From a virus, in the IMG/VR virus record IMGVR_UViG_3300043543_000234, positions 1 to 35,965 of that record: DNA of 35,965 nucleotides; one strand, written 5' to 3'. The notes under the pieces are model-generated. The model was not told the DNA's origin, ran no database searches, and saw only the letters and a program-made list of their open reading frames with translations. The position numbers were made by a program, and so were the translations under genes. This document shows positions 14,963 to 23,267 of the stretch, piece after piece; positions within the stretch are counted from its first letter, which is position 1; the number at the start of each line of letters is the position of its first letter.

Positions 14963-17528
14963 CGATAACCTCCATGATGTCATTCCGTGCGCAGGCAACC
15001 CGCCTAGAGGACTGCAGCACCTTGCAAATGACCACGTGCCCGTCAACGGTTATGACTTCTGCTATCCCTTGCAGCTCATGGAACACGGGGTATTCCACCG
15101 CAGACAAAGGCACCCAATCCGCCCGTTGGTGTTTTCGCGCGATTGACTCAAGGGGAACCGATGACCGCCCCCTTAAGATCGCAACATAAGGGGGGATGTA
15201 CACCTTTTGCCCCCGTTTGAGCTGCTCAGGGGGGCGCTCTATGATTTTGTAGTCTGGGGGCGCTGACTCTACGGTCGGTTGCGGTTCGGCTTGTTCTTGT
15301 GGCATAGGTTGCTCCTGTTCTTGTGGTTTAGGGGGTGTTGGTGCTGTGGGTGGCTCAGGTTGCGCTTGTTCGGTGACCCCGTCAAGCGATAGGCCTTGCA
15401 GATAGACCGTTCGGGTGACAGGGTCAACCACCCGCTTAGCCTTGGGGAATATTTGCAGGAATCGCTCAACGATCAGGCGATGGTGCTTGATTGTGCGATC
15501 GTGTTTTGCCCCGTCGTCTAGCCATAGTATGCGTCGCTTGCCATTAGCGCCTGTTTCTTCCACAGCGTGGCCGTTGGCTAAGTACCAATCCAGTAATTCA
15601 CCCCATAGTTGGGATACAGCGACGCGGTGGGCATCGCCCGCATAGGATAGCCCCCTGTCTTGTGCGAACTGAATTAGGTGGCTTGATTGCCGCTGTAGAT
15701 CATCCAGTTCTGCTTGCACCCCTGGGTAGTTGATTCCCTCTGTTGCCACAATCTCGGCGCGTTCCAATAACGCATTGAGGAACGCGGGGAGGATATGGGC
15801 ATCGATAAAGTTGGTATCATCCTTAAACCGCGGGTCAATGGGCAATTCACCCGCGGCTAGGTTGGGGTTGCGACTAAACGTCTTGCGGAATGGGATAATC
15901 GCCCAACGGCTCGCTTCTGCGGGGCGCTGTGCGATTAGTTTCGGTAGGTCATTGCAACTGAAGACGAAAACAGCGGCGGGGGTACCTATCCACGCGGGCT
16001 TGTTCTTCTGCTCAAACAGGATGGGGTCTCCTGAGATAGCAGATTTCACAACTTGGAGTTGTTCTAGCCGTAGGGCGTTCGCATTCTCGGAACTCCAGTT
16101 TAGGGCGGCTGTTGCTAGGGGATGCAGGTTGAACTTACGCCCCTGATCGTACTGTTCAAAATCTGACAGCCCGCAACAGGCCGTCCGCTGTGAGCCAAGC
16201 AAGCGGAACGCGATGGCTCGTAGCGTATCTTTCCCGTTACAACCCGCGCCGTATGCCAACAGGGCGCGAATACGCCCTATCTTGCGCCTGAAAAATGGCA
16301 CGTCTAGGGTACACGCTAACGTGCGTAACAGAATTTCCCGCGGCTCTGGATCGAGACACTCTAGCACGCGGTCTAGGTGGGAGCGATCGGCCGCGGGGTC
16401 ATACTTGACCACGGGCGCCTCTAGAAACACCATCGATGGGTCATGGGGAAGCAATGTTTTAGTCAGGCGATCGCCTGACCATTCAAGGCGTAGTACCCCG
16501 TTGGTACAGTTGAAATAACCGCGGGGGGATACTTGCCGCGGGTCAATCCCTGACCGTTGGCGTATCCATTCATAAATGCGATTAACCCATTTAGGGTCAG
16601 CCAACGGATAAGAGCCATCTATGGTGAAGCGATCGCAAAAGTCCGCGATCCGCTTCTTCTCAACGGCTTCAGGCACCCACTCGTAATGAGTGCCTGACCA
16701 GCGATACAATTTGTCCTCAACGCACACTACGGGCTGCGAGGCGGGGTACAACGCCTCGGTGGCTTGCTGCAACAGCGCGGCCTTTTTGGGTGGTGAGGAA
16801 GTAGCGCGGACATCATCCCGCCATTGTTCGATGGGGATAGCGTTAGTCATTAGTTCCTCTATATCGCCTCCCCCTGCTACTAGGTAGTCATCGATGCCCT
16901 TGTAATCAGTTGTCCACTGGCAAACGCGGACAACACCGCCTGTGCTTTTGAGTAGCCCCCCAAGCTGCAACAGGGCGCGTGCAACTTGGGGGTTTTGGTG
17001 TTGGTCAGAATCAAACGCAAGGAACCACACCCGCCCCACTGTGGCAAAAAGCCGTAGGAGAGGGTGCAGTTCCCCTTTCTTTTGCCCGTTGAACACTCCA
17101 GGTAAGGATACGGCCGCTTGCCCGCGTGACATCAGGCAAGCCGCCTTTTTGGCGCCCTCGGTGAGCCATATCGGCTCACTGGCTCCCATGAGGCTAGGCC
17201 AATAGTCAGGTTCCCCCGTGTCTAGGAACAGGGGGGCTGATGGAACCCCGCTAGGGTTCAGATACTTTAACGTTCGCCCCTCAATTGTCTGAGGGGCATC
17301 TGGTTTATACTGCGCCCCCATCAGCCAAGGTTGGCCGGTCTGGGGGTTAACCCCGCTGACCGCCCACCCCGGAACAATGGAGTCAGAATGCCTCCATCGG
17401 GCGTTGGTGTTACGCCCGAGGAGCTGATCCGCCTCCCGCGAGTCTTCAATTGACCTAAAGTTTAGGTCAATCAAGTACTCCTCAATACCGCTATTGAGGA
17501 GTTCTTGCCTATGCGACGGGAGCAGCAT
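14943..17528 (-). CDS. Primase-helicase: DUF3854/Toprim-like plus SF3 (P4/D5-type) helicase
   Basis: The product has 861 residues. The N-terminal ~240 residues form a DUF3854/Toprim-like part, with WLTEGAKKAACLMSRG supplying the conserved Glu and FLAFDSDQHQNPQ the acidic pair. A D5-type linker domain follows (VEDKLYRWSGTHYEWV). The helicase has Walker A LAYGAGCNGKDT at about residue 425, an ASRWAIIPFRKTF sensor region at about 540, and the typical FVFSCNDLPK strand. A Pro/Gln/Glu linker precedes a ~100-residue C-terminal domain. ATG 17528 has AGAGG seven bases upstream. Upstream Met codons at 17549 and 17543 lack a site. It overlaps the annealing-protein gene by 20 bases. It should prime and unwind phage DNA. 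The Asp after the Walker Lys is a variant of the usual Ser/Thr. Confidence 0.85.
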   Translation of the reverse strand: MLLPSHRQELLNSGIEEYLIDLNFRSIEDSREADQLLGRNTNARWRHSDSIVPGWAVSGVNPQTGQPWLMGAQYKPDAPQTIEGRTLKYLNPSGVPSAPLFLDTGEPDYWPSLMGASEPIWLTEGAKKAACLMSRGQAAVSLPGVFNGQKKGELHPLLRLFATVGRVWFLAFDSDQHQNPQVARALLQLGGLLKSTGGVVRVCQWTTDYKGIDDYLVAGGGDIEELMTNAIPIEQWRDDVRATSSPPKKAALLQQATEALYPASQPVVCVEDKLYRWSGTHYEWVPEAVEKKRIADFCDRFTIDGSYPLADPKWVNRIYEWIRQRSGIDPRQVSPRGYFNCTNGVLRLEWSGDRLTKTLLPHDPSMVFLEAPVVKYDPAADRSHLDRVLECLDPEPREILLRTLACTLDVPFFRRKIGRIRALLAYGAGCNGKDTLRAIAFRLLGSQRTACCGLSDFEQYDQGRKFNLHPLATAALNWSSENANALRLEQLQVVKSAISGDPILFEQKNKPAWIGTPAAVFVFSCNDLPKLIAQRPAEASRWAIIPFRKTFSRNPNLAAGELPIDPRFKDDTNFIDAHILPAFLNALLERAEIVATEGINYPGVQAELDDLQRQSSHLIQFAQDRGLSYAGDAHRVAVSQLWGELLDWYLANGHAVEETGANGKRRILWLDDGAKHDRTIKHHRLIVERFLQIFPKAKRVVDPVTRTVYLQGLSLDGVTEQAQPEPPTAPTPPKPQEQEQPMPQEQAEPQPTVESAPPDYKIIERPPEQLKRGQKVYIPPYVAILRGRSSVPLESIARKHQRADWVPLSAVEYPVFHELQGIAEVITVDGHVVICKVLQSSRRVACARNDIMEVIDEHSCN
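16462..16479. repeat. 18-bp perfect palindrome with HIP1 core
   Basis: GTCAGGCGATCGCCTGAC reads the same on both strands and contains GCGATCGC at its centre. It lies inside the primase gene. HIP1 sites are common here, but this one is extended by five symmetric bases on each side. Confidence 0.6.
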
Positions 17529-18237
17529 CTTGTACCTCTTCATCCTCATCTACGGTGAGGCTGATTACCTCTTCATAGATTTCTGGATACAGGGTCAAAG
17601 GGATTTTTTTGAAAGTATTGATTCCATAGCGACCTAGTAATTGCCGCATCTGCGGCTCGCCCATACGGGCGGCTTGAGCGGCCGCCCATAGGCGTTTTTG
17701 TAGTTCAGGTGAGGCGTACTCCGGCTCAGGGGATTTATCCCCTGCTGGAATAGCGATAGGCTCTGGTCGGGCGTTTGGTATAGTTTCGGTTTCGGTCTCG
17801 TCAAGGATGCCAAGACCACAAAGGCTAAGCGTTGCCCGCCGCTTTGCCTTTGTCTCTGCCTTCATCAGGGCATTGGCCAATGCCTCGCCTTTGAGGCCAG
17901 CGATTGGCACTGCCCCGATCGCTTCATCGGTTCGCCCGTCACGTGTGGTTGCGCGGGCTGTTACCACGTAGAGGCCAACTGCATCAAGCATCTCGCGGGC
18001 AACGATCGAGATGCTAATCCCCCGAACAGACCGCAACTGATCCGTCGCCCCTTTGAGGGCGTACAAGGTCAGCTTGTTATTCAACCTGATATACTCAAAC
18101 GGCTTGGTCATCGGGTTTAACCCCAATGACTCACACACCGTGAGATAATATTTCACCCGCTCCTCTTCCGAGAGAGCGGACAGGTCGCCTTTTATGAGGA
18201 CGCTCTCAATGCGCCCCGTAGTAACGATTTCCGACAT
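17509..18237 (-). CDS. Putative single-strand annealing protein (RecT/Red-beta-like)
   Basis: The 242-residue product starts MSEIVTTGRIESVLIKGDLS. The segment YYLTVCESLGLNPMTKPFEY, then RLNNKLTLYALKGATDQLRS, with the later ALMKAETKAKRRATLSLCGL followed by GILDETE, follows the general pattern of RecT-type recombinases. In these proteins an 'AxTKAxRRAxLxxxGLGxLDE' helix is a hallmark. The C-terminal third is charged and probably disordered. It follows the HTH gene and precedes the primase, with overlaps on both sides. ATG 18237 has AGGAGG three to four bases upstream and was preferred over 18279. Red-beta/RecT partners anneal single strands during replication and recombination. No exonuclease partner is visible here. 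The assignment is by motif and position, not by search. Confidence 0.6.
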   Translation of the reverse strand: MSEIVTTGRIESVLIKGDLSALSEEERVKYYLTVCESLGLNPMTKPFEYIRLNNKLTLYALKGATDQLRSVRGISISIVAREMLDAVGLYVVTARATTRDGRTDEAIGAVPIAGLKGEALANALMKAETKAKRRATLSLCGLGILDETETETIPNARPEPIAIPAGDKSPEPEYASPELQKRLWAAAQAARMGEPQMRQLLGRYGINTFKKIPLTLYPEIYEEVISLTVDEDEEVQDAAPVA

Positions 18238-18442
18238 ATCCCTCCTTGCTCTCTTGTAATTGCCGACGATATTCAACAAACGCCAGCACTTGAGCTGGCG
18301 TTATGCCAAAACGATCCGCCAAGCGGCGGATCGTTCTCTCCGTCATTGACTGACGGTGTTTTATATAGCGATTCCATTGAGACGGGTAAATCCCCGTCTC
18401 CTTGTACAATCGCCTATATGAGGCGTGCAATAGGTGGTGCAT
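18206..18442 (-). CDS. Small HTH DNA-binding protein
   Basis: The 78-residue product has a helix-turn-helix-like segment at residues 34-56 (TERTIRRLADRFGITPAQVL), preceded by a Tyr/Arg-rich region (SQWNRYIKHRQSM) of the kind seen in Cro/XRE-type proteins. GAGGG lies four bases before the ATG. It heads the replication genes, 53 bases after the terminase gene on the same strand, and overlaps the annealing-protein gene by 32 bases. It may control this block, possibly by binding the imperfect palindrome directly upstream. Confidence 0.65.
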   Translation of the reverse strand: MHHLLHASYRRLYKETGIYPSQWNRYIKHRQSMTERTIRRLADRFGITPAQVLAFVEYRRQLQESKEGYVGNRYYGAH

Positions 18443-18464
18443 AAGCCCTCACAAGTAGTACACC

Positions 18465-18483
18465 AATACATTAACACAGTATT
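18465..18483. promoter_or_regulatory. Imperfect palindrome upstream of the HTH gene
   Basis: AATAC and GTATT flank nine bases in the 53-base gap between the terminase and the HTH gene. This is a plausible operator for autoregulation. No clear -35/-10 pair is visible in the gap. Confidence 0.25.
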
Positions 18484-18495
18484 TCCATAAATGCA

Positions 18496-19923
18496 CTACC
18501 CCCATTTAACAACGCTTTCGGCATAGTGGGATGGCAGGACATTCGTTAACCATGCAAACGCTACAGCCGCGGCCATCACGCAGTCATCATGGCCAGACAT
18601 TGCCTGTCGTGGCTCTAGGCCAAATTGGCGCATTTCATTTATCCCGTGCCAATCCCGCGGGTATTGCAGCATATGGCGCTGCAACATATACGCCAACCTA
18701 TCCGTGTTAATTCGCTTACTAGCGTGAGTGTGGACAACCCCTTCAACGCGAACATCAGGCAACGCCATAATCAATTGCTCACGCAGAACCGCTCCCCCTG
18801 AGTTGGTCTCAATTGCTACTACCGCGGGGGAATAGCGGCGAATGAGATCAACAACCCGCGCTTGGCTAGCAACGATGCTTAGTGTGTTATCGCGCCATTC
18901 TGCCACCAATCGGTACGGCAAATTATCAACACGCCATACTTGCGCAACAAAATAATCGCCCCCCGTCCCAAACGCGGGGTCAATTCCCATTACATATAGC
19001 CCCCCTTCAACTGGTTCCTCCCAGCGGCCTGTAGCGAATCGGTTGATGGTGTCCGCGTTAAACAGACCCGCCCCATGGCGGCGTACGCGCCAATTCCCCC
19101 CTAGTAGCCGCTCTCTATCGATGGGATGCAGCGCCATCAGGTTCGCGATGTAGTCTGGGTTGGTCTCAAGCAAGATCGGGTTGTCGTGGATTGCTGCGGG
19201 GATAAACGTTACCGACCTAGGCTGAAGGTCAGGGAACTCTTCTTTAAGTTCCTCTTCAGAACCAGCCCATACTAGCTGCGTGTCAGGCCGAACAAACCAT
19301 CGCAGCTGACCTGACCTCTCATGGATTGGCAGTCCATCTTCTCCAATCCACCAATCCAGTAGCCGCGCAACCCATGAGTCCGCGTCTGGGTTGCAGGTCA
19401 GGCGCATTAGGGGCTTAATGCCGCTAGTGCTACGACATCGAGACAGCAAATACCAGAATTGCTCCTCTTCAAAGAGGGTCGCTTCATCAAAGGCACACCT
19501 TGTAAACTGCGCCCCTTGATAGCTGTACACATCTGATGGGCGCTGAATATGGCGGAGCGCAATCTTAGCGCCTGATGGGAACGTCCACTGTAGCGGGTTA
19601 AGGGTTAGCCGCCCCCCTAGTAGGTAGTAGAGCTTTTGGCTCTCTGACAGCAACCCCCCAGGGTTGGTGATTTCTGGATAGGTACGCCTGAAAATAACCG
19701 CCTCATAATGCGGGTTTGCTAGTAAGGCTGGCTGTGCAAAATCTAGCAGCAAGCCCATCGTCTTCCCGCCTCCAGCGCTGCCCCCGTAAACGGTAATGTC
19801 GGCTGTGCTGTTCAAGAACGCCCGCTGTCGTGGCTGAGGGTCTGGCAGTCTTGGCGCGGGTTCCTTTGCCATCTTTAGAACCGTTCGGCACCACAGGGGC
19901 GCGTTAGAGTAACCCCTCGGCAT
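18496..19923 (-). CDS. terL: Terminase large subunit
   Basis: The 475-residue product is the packaging ATPase-nuclease. Walker A is GGSAGGGKT (residues 47-55), and Walker B is RCAFDEAT with D146 and E147. The RNase H-like nuclease has D315 in MGIDPAFGTGGD, E372 in VAIETNSGGA, and D446/D447 in SGHDDCVMAAA. Length and motif order are normal for a TerL. ATG 19923 has GAGG about eight bases upstream and overlaps the preceding gene by 20 bases. No terminase small subunit is recognised next to it. The small HTH protein at 18206-18442 and the winged-helix-like protein at 14248-14490 are weak candidates. Confidence 0.93.
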   Translation of the reverse strand: MPRGYSNAPLWCRTVLKMAKEPAPRLPDPQPRQRAFLNSTADITVYGGSAGGGKTMGLLLDFAQPALLANPHYEAVIFRRTYPEITNPGGLLSESQKLYYLLGGRLTLNPLQWTFPSGAKIALRHIQRPSDVYSYQGAQFTRCAFDEATLFEEEQFWYLLSRCRSTSGIKPLMRLTCNPDADSWVARLLDWWIGEDGLPIHERSGQLRWFVRPDTQLVWAGSEEELKEEFPDLQPRSVTFIPAAIHDNPILLETNPDYIANLMALHPIDRERLLGGNWRVRRHGAGLFNADTINRFATGRWEEPVEGGLYVMGIDPAFGTGGDYFVAQVWRVDNLPYRLVAEWRDNTLSIVASQARVVDLIRRYSPAVVAIETNSGGAVLREQLIMALPDVRVEGVVHTHASKRINTDRLAYMLQRHMLQYPRDWHGINEMRQFGLEPRQAMSGHDDCVMAAAVAFAWLTNVLPSHYAESVVKWG

Positions 19924-20338
19924 CGGTTAACCTCAACACAGCACGTTCTAAGGTATCGTAATCGGGCTGGGATTGCCCAACCAATGACAGCCGCCCGCCC
20001 CAAAACTGGATTAGCCGCGTTATCGCAGGGTCAAGACTCCATAAGATGGGGATAGCGTTACTGCTAGGGTCTATGTCCCGCGGCTGCCAAAGGTCAAGTT
20101 GGATTGTGTAAATTTTCGTTAAGCCTGTATCCTGATTGCCATCAACAAATCCACGGCCGCGAATATTAGGCGCGCGTTGGATTACGCACTCGATGCCCGC
20201 GCTGTTGCGGGTAGTTCCAGGGGGCGGTTCCCCTATCCAGATAGCAGGGATAATTTGACCGCTCGGCACTTTGTATGTTGCTAGCCACTCTCCAATCAAC
20301 GAGAGGATGGCGGCTCTGACATCTTGGATCTCTAACAT
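19904..20338 (-). CDS. Tail-terminator or tail-completion candidate
   Basis: The 144-residue product alternates helices and strands: MLEIQDVRAAILSLIGEWLA, then 'IPAIWIGEPPPGTTRNSAGI' and 'LTKIYTIQLDLWQPRD'. The alpha/beta order with an initial long helix and a central 'YTIQLDLW' strand is reminiscent of small tail-terminator proteins. It heads the (-) packaging/replication block and overlaps terL by 20 bases. It diverges from a second tail-completion candidate across 34 bases. No Shine-Dalgarno precedes the ATG. The function is inferred. Confidence 0.6.
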   Translation of the reverse strand: MLEIQDVRAAILSLIGEWLATYKVPSGQIIPAIWIGEPPPGTTRNSAGIECVIQRAPNIRGRGFVDGNQDTGLTKIYTIQLDLWQPRDIDPSSNAIPILWSLDPAITRLIQFWGGRLSLVGQSQPDYDTLERAVLRLTDAEGLL

Positions 20339-20372
20339 GGAGATGATGGGTGAGGTACTACAAAACTAGCTT

Positions 20373-20750
20373 ATGGCCATAGAGATTAACACTGACCGCA
20401 TAAACGCCCGCATTAATCGGGCGTGGGCTTCAACCAATGAGGCCTTGTCCACACAATTTAAGGCAGAAATTGAGGCGGTGCAGTGGCCATGGCCAAACGC
20501 TACCGCGCGTCGCAACGGGCAAGTAGTCACTAGCCCCCGCGATATTGTTGATCTAGGCGAACTACGAGACAGCCAATCTCTTACACAAATTGACCCTAAC
20601 GCCTACGAGCATCGCTGGGATGCCCCCCATGCCGCGGCGGTGCGATTAGGGTACAGAACCCGCAACGGCCGCTCAATACCAGGGCGTGATTGGGTTTCCG
20701 CTGGATTGCAAAACTTTGATGTCGCACAAGAAATGAGTAAGAGACTATGA
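20373..20750 (+). CDS. HK97 gp10-like tail-completion/neck candidate
   Basis: The 125-residue protein has an N-terminal helix (NARINRAWASTNEALSTQFK) and then DIVDLGELRDSQSL. Near the C-terminus is 'AAAVRLGYRTRNGRSIPGRD' followed by WVSAGLQ. The pattern of 'A..V..GY.TR.G...PGR.W...GL' is typical of HK97 gp10-like neck proteins, which complete the tail before it joins the head. The start has no close Shine-Dalgarno. Its stop overlaps the C39-like gene as ATGA. Confidence 0.7.
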   Translation: MAIEINTDRINARINRAWASTNEALSTQFKAEIEAVQWPWPNATARRNGQVVTSPRDIVDLGELRDSQSLTQIDPNAYEHRWDAPHAAAVRLGYRTRNGRSIPGRDWVSAGLQNFDVAQEMSKRL

Positions 20751-21310
20751 TCCAAAGACTAATCAGCCGCGTTAGGGCAACCAACATTAGCCAACCAGAC
20801 GCGGTAACATGCCAGAGCGCATGTATCGCGATGGCGCTCAATCAGCCATCCTCAGCCGTGCCAAGCATCCGTTCCGCTTTGTTGGCGCGGGGAACACCTG
20901 GTGACCCTAACGTGATGGGTAGGTACCTACGGGAACGCATTGGTGACCGTTACATTTTGTCCTTGGATGCGTCAATCAGCGACTGCTTGCGATGGATTGC
21001 CGACGGGGAACTCCTCATCACCCATGGATGGTTTACCCGTAGTGGACATGTGATCTGCCTTGACGGGGCAGCTATGCACCCGTCAGAACTCAGTATTAGG
21101 TTTGATGTCAAGGATCCATGGGGTGAGTTTGACTTTCCAAAATGGCGATACATATCGGGTACAACTTTCTACGATGGGTTTTACTCTGCCCGTGGAATCT
21201 ACGCAGCTTGTGTGGCGGGGTTGTCCTCACAGGATGCCTACGCTAGGTATCTTAGGGGTGAGCTAGACACTAAAAGAGGTGGGATGTGGGTACACAGAAT
21301 CAAGCCGTAG
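20747..21310 (+). CDS. C39-like cysteine peptidase, candidate endolysin
   Basis: The 187-residue product shows the C39 catalytic layout: oxyanion Gln16 and nucleophile Cys22 (SQPDAVTCQSACIAMAL), His101 (RSGHVICLDG) and Asp123 (FDVKDPWGEF). The order Q, C, H, D and the spacing fit papain-like C39 peptidases, used in bacteriocin processing and in some phage lysins. No membrane or signal segment is present, so export would need a holin. It is ATGA-coupled to the previous gene and overlaps the following lysozyme-like gene by 25 bases. A cell-wall peptide cross-bridge is a plausible substrate. A virion-maturation role cannot be excluded. Confidence 0.75.
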   Translation: MIQRLISRVRATNISQPDAVTCQSACIAMALNQPSSAVPSIRSALLARGTPGDPNVMGRYLRERIGDRYILSLDASISDCLRWIADGELLITHGWFTRSGHVICLDGAAMHPSELSIRFDVKDPWGEFDFPKWRYISGTTFYDGFYSARGIYAACVAGLSSQDAYARYLRGELDTKRGGMWVHRIKP

Positions 21311-21873
21311 TTTCCCTACAGGTTGACCTACAGGCAAGCCTAGCTAGTCCAGATGGGATAGTGGCTATTGCCGTAGGCTATGCAGAGGGCAACCGAACAA
21401 TTGACGGCGGGCGGACAAAGGGCTACTACGGGCATACAGACCCCGGCAATGGCAGACTCAACATTGGCTCGTTCAGCTATCAGGCATACACAGGAAATAT
21501 TACAAACCCTGAAGCCGCTGATTACGAGTGGCTTAGTCAACTACGCAAGCGATTATTGCCCCGCTATATCGCTAGTTGCAGTAGGCATCAATTGCCGCAG
21601 GATAACGCCTTCTTGTGGGTTAGCGCTTGCGATTTATACACACAAGCACCCGCTGCGGTAGTGTTGCGCGGCGGTCTCTTAGACCAAATGGCACGCCCTG
21701 ACCTGATGACGATTTCTGGAATGGTGACTGCACGGGTGGCATCGTACTATGAGCCTGACGGGCGGCTCAATGCCCCCGGATTCGGGAACAACCCCGCGCG
21801 GCTACGTACGGATCAAATGCGCCGTACCCTAGCAATCATTGATGCACTCAAGCGGTGGTCTCAGGGGCAGTGA
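21286..21873 (+). CDS. Lysozyme-like glycosidase candidate (endolysin)
   Basis: The 195-residue product has a Glu (E34) in VGYAEGNRTIDGG followed by YYGHTDPGNGRLNIGSFSYQ, which resembles a lysozyme/transglycosylase-like motif recurrent in cyanobacterial and cyanophage proteins. The remainder is helical (EYEWLSQLRKRLLP-type segments). It starts at GTG 21286 within the C39-like gene, with AGAGGTGG upstream. Its stop overlaps the portal gene by 26 bases on the other strand. Paired with the C39-like peptidase, it would attack glycan strands while the peptidase attacks the peptide. Catalysis is not proven from sequence. Confidence 0.65.
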   Translation: MGTQNQAVVSLQVDLQASLASPDGIVAIAVGYAEGNRTIDGGRTKGYYGHTDPGNGRLNIGSFSYQAYTGNITNPEAADYEWLSQLRKRLLPRYIASCSRHQLPQDNAFLWVSACDLYTQAPAAVVLRGGLLDQMARPDLMTISGMVTARVASYYEPDGRLNAPGFGNNPARLRTDQMRRTLAIIDALKRWSQGQ

Positions 21874-23182
21874 CCCCCATGGGGGTATGCTCCCTAGGCA
21901 ACCACCCAATCTCTGCAAGCTTGGCAAGGGCAACGTCACGGTCATAAACCCCTTGCACAAATCCATCAAATATAACGCCTACGTCACGGGAACTAGGCGG
22001 AATCTTCAGGCTATCCTCTTCTACTTCTACCCATGCCGACGGCACCTCAGATGGCGTTGCCAAGTCAGACCAGATCGCGAATATCTGCTGAGAGCAGGAA
22101 CGCTTGCGCTCCGCCATCCCTGAGAGGGTGGCTTTGGCTTGTCCGGCCTCAATAATCGCCTCGGTGGCGGTGCGCTCTACCTCTCCTCCAGTCAGGAAAG
22201 CGCGGGCTTCTTTGTCCATGCGCTCTTCCCGATTCTTTTGGCGCTCATAGGTGATGGATAGCGCCGTTCCCGCAGGCTCAACAAATCCAATCTCTCCCCC
22301 TTGCGGTACCTCAATCACCCTATTAGGACCAGTCAACAGCGGCTGGGGATGCTCTGGCACGCCGCTAGGCCATCGGCGGTATGGAGTAGGGCTGTTGCAT
22401 TTAGACTCTACAGCGTCTAGCTCTGACTCCTTGTTGAGATGGCAGATGTTTAGTTCGCACAACGCCATAAATGGAGGAGTGGCGGGCTGGATTAGTGAAC
22501 CGTTAACAACTGTGTAGTACACCGCGGGGATGTATGATAGCGGCTGCCCTTTGGCGTTCCGCAGTTCGCGGCGGTCTTTTATCCCAATTACACCGTTAAC
22601 CTCTTCATAAATCGTTACTGTTCCTTGCGTGTACTCCCACCATTGGTACTGAATGCCGCCATCTCGAATCACGGCGCGTTTGACGGTGATTTGCGTAAGG
22701 GTTGGCGCCCCGCTGACTAGCTCTACGCAAGGGTTGTAGATGTCAATCAACGGTACCAGCGCTAAGTATGGGTACCGCGTCGCATACTGGTTTTGTTGAT
22801 TTATTGGTTCAATGTCCACAAACACCATGCACCCGCCATCCCGTAAGGCAAGAGTATCGGCATTCAGAAAGAATGTCTTTATGCTGTTCCCCTGATTGTC
22901 GATGTTGTCGATTTTCTGTAGGAGTAGGTCGCTGGGGTTAACTAGCCTTATTTCACTCAAAAGCCCCGCGTGGCTATCAACCGTAGGGCGGAACCGATTA
23001 TTTAAGTAACTGTTCCGCAATCTGATCTGGTATGCCTGATCTGGTTCGGCCTCTTTTTGCACTAGGTAGCGCCGCCTCACGCTTTCGTCGTGTAGGCCGT
23101 TGTAAATATCTTGCGTCTTAGTAAGCAGTATCCGTAACTGCTGCCAAGACCTTGGCAGTCGCTCTAGTCGTTGTTTGTCCAT
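21848..23182 (-). CDS. Portal protein, DUF4055-type
   Basis: The 444-residue product is of normal portal length. Landmarks are RYLVQKEAEPDQAYQIRLRN, FRPTVDSHAGLLSEI, 'YLALVPLIDIYNP', 'SYIPAVYYTVVNG', 'LNICHLNKESELDAVESKCN' and 'GGEIGFVEPAGTALSITYER'. These agree with DUF4055-type portals, in which a 'L...Y.......HW' helix and a 'IG.I.P.G.A...' strand form the core. The portal ring is the vertex through which DNA enters and to which the neck attaches. It is the only gene on its (-) block, flanked by (+) genes on both sides. The upstream start region faces the tail tube gene across 107 bases. Ribosome binding is supported by AGGAG about 12 bases upstream. Confidence 0.88.
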   Translation of the reverse strand: MDKQRLERLPRSWQQLRILLTKTQDIYNGLHDESVRRRYLVQKEAEPDQAYQIRLRNSYLNNRFRPTVDSHAGLLSEIRLVNPSDLLLQKIDNIDNQGNSIKTFFLNADTLALRDGGCMVFVDIEPINQQNQYATRYPYLALVPLIDIYNPCVELVSGAPTLTQITVKRAVIRDGGIQYQWWEYTQGTVTIYEEVNGVIGIKDRRELRNAKGQPLSYIPAVYYTVVNGSLIQPATPPFMALCELNICHLNKESELDAVESKCNSPTPYRRWPSGVPEHPQPLLTGPNRVIEVPQGGEIGFVEPAGTALSITYERQKNREERMDKEARAFLTGGEVERTATEAIIEAGQAKATLSGMAERKRSCSQQIFAIWSDLATPSEVPSAWVEVEEDSLKIPPSSRDVGVIFDGFVQGVYDRDVALAKLAEIGWLPREHTPMGVTAPETTA

Positions 23183-23210
23183 ACCGCGCCTCTACTCCTA
23201 GGTATCATCT

Positions 23211-23239
23211 TTGACATTTTCGCTTTATCGTGGTAGTGC
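23211..23239 (+). promoter_or_regulatory. Candidate promoter for tail genes
   Basis: A perfect TTGACA (23211-23216) is followed after 17 bases by TAGTGC (23234-23239). The -35 is ideal and the -10 poor, which is common for activated late promoters. It lies about 50-80 bases upstream of the tail tube start in the only gap of this size, and would drive tail tube, chaperone and tape measure. Confidence 0.4.
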
Positions 23240-23267
23240 CAACAATGGGGCAACGATGCCAAAATTG
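23237..23267. promoter_or_regulatory. Direct and inverted repeats in the portal/tail-tube gap
   Basis: TGCCAA occurs at 23237 and 23257, exactly 20 bases (two helical turns) apart. The second copy also forms the right half of GGCA-ACGA-TGCC (23249-23260). This arrangement could be a binding site for a dimeric regulator of the divergent portal and tail promoters. Confidence 0.3.

Noticed and set aside
14963-15046. N-terminal extension of the RuvC-like protein
   Set aside because: The RNase H fold starts at the ATG at 14962, which has GGAGG upstream. The extension overlaps the primase and lacks a site.
16190-16260. Walker A Asp (GCNGKDT) of the primase-helicase as a sign of inactivation
   Set aside because: Other motifs are intact, and Asp at this place is, to my recollection, common in DUF3854-type cyanobacterial primases. 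I treat it as a family variant.
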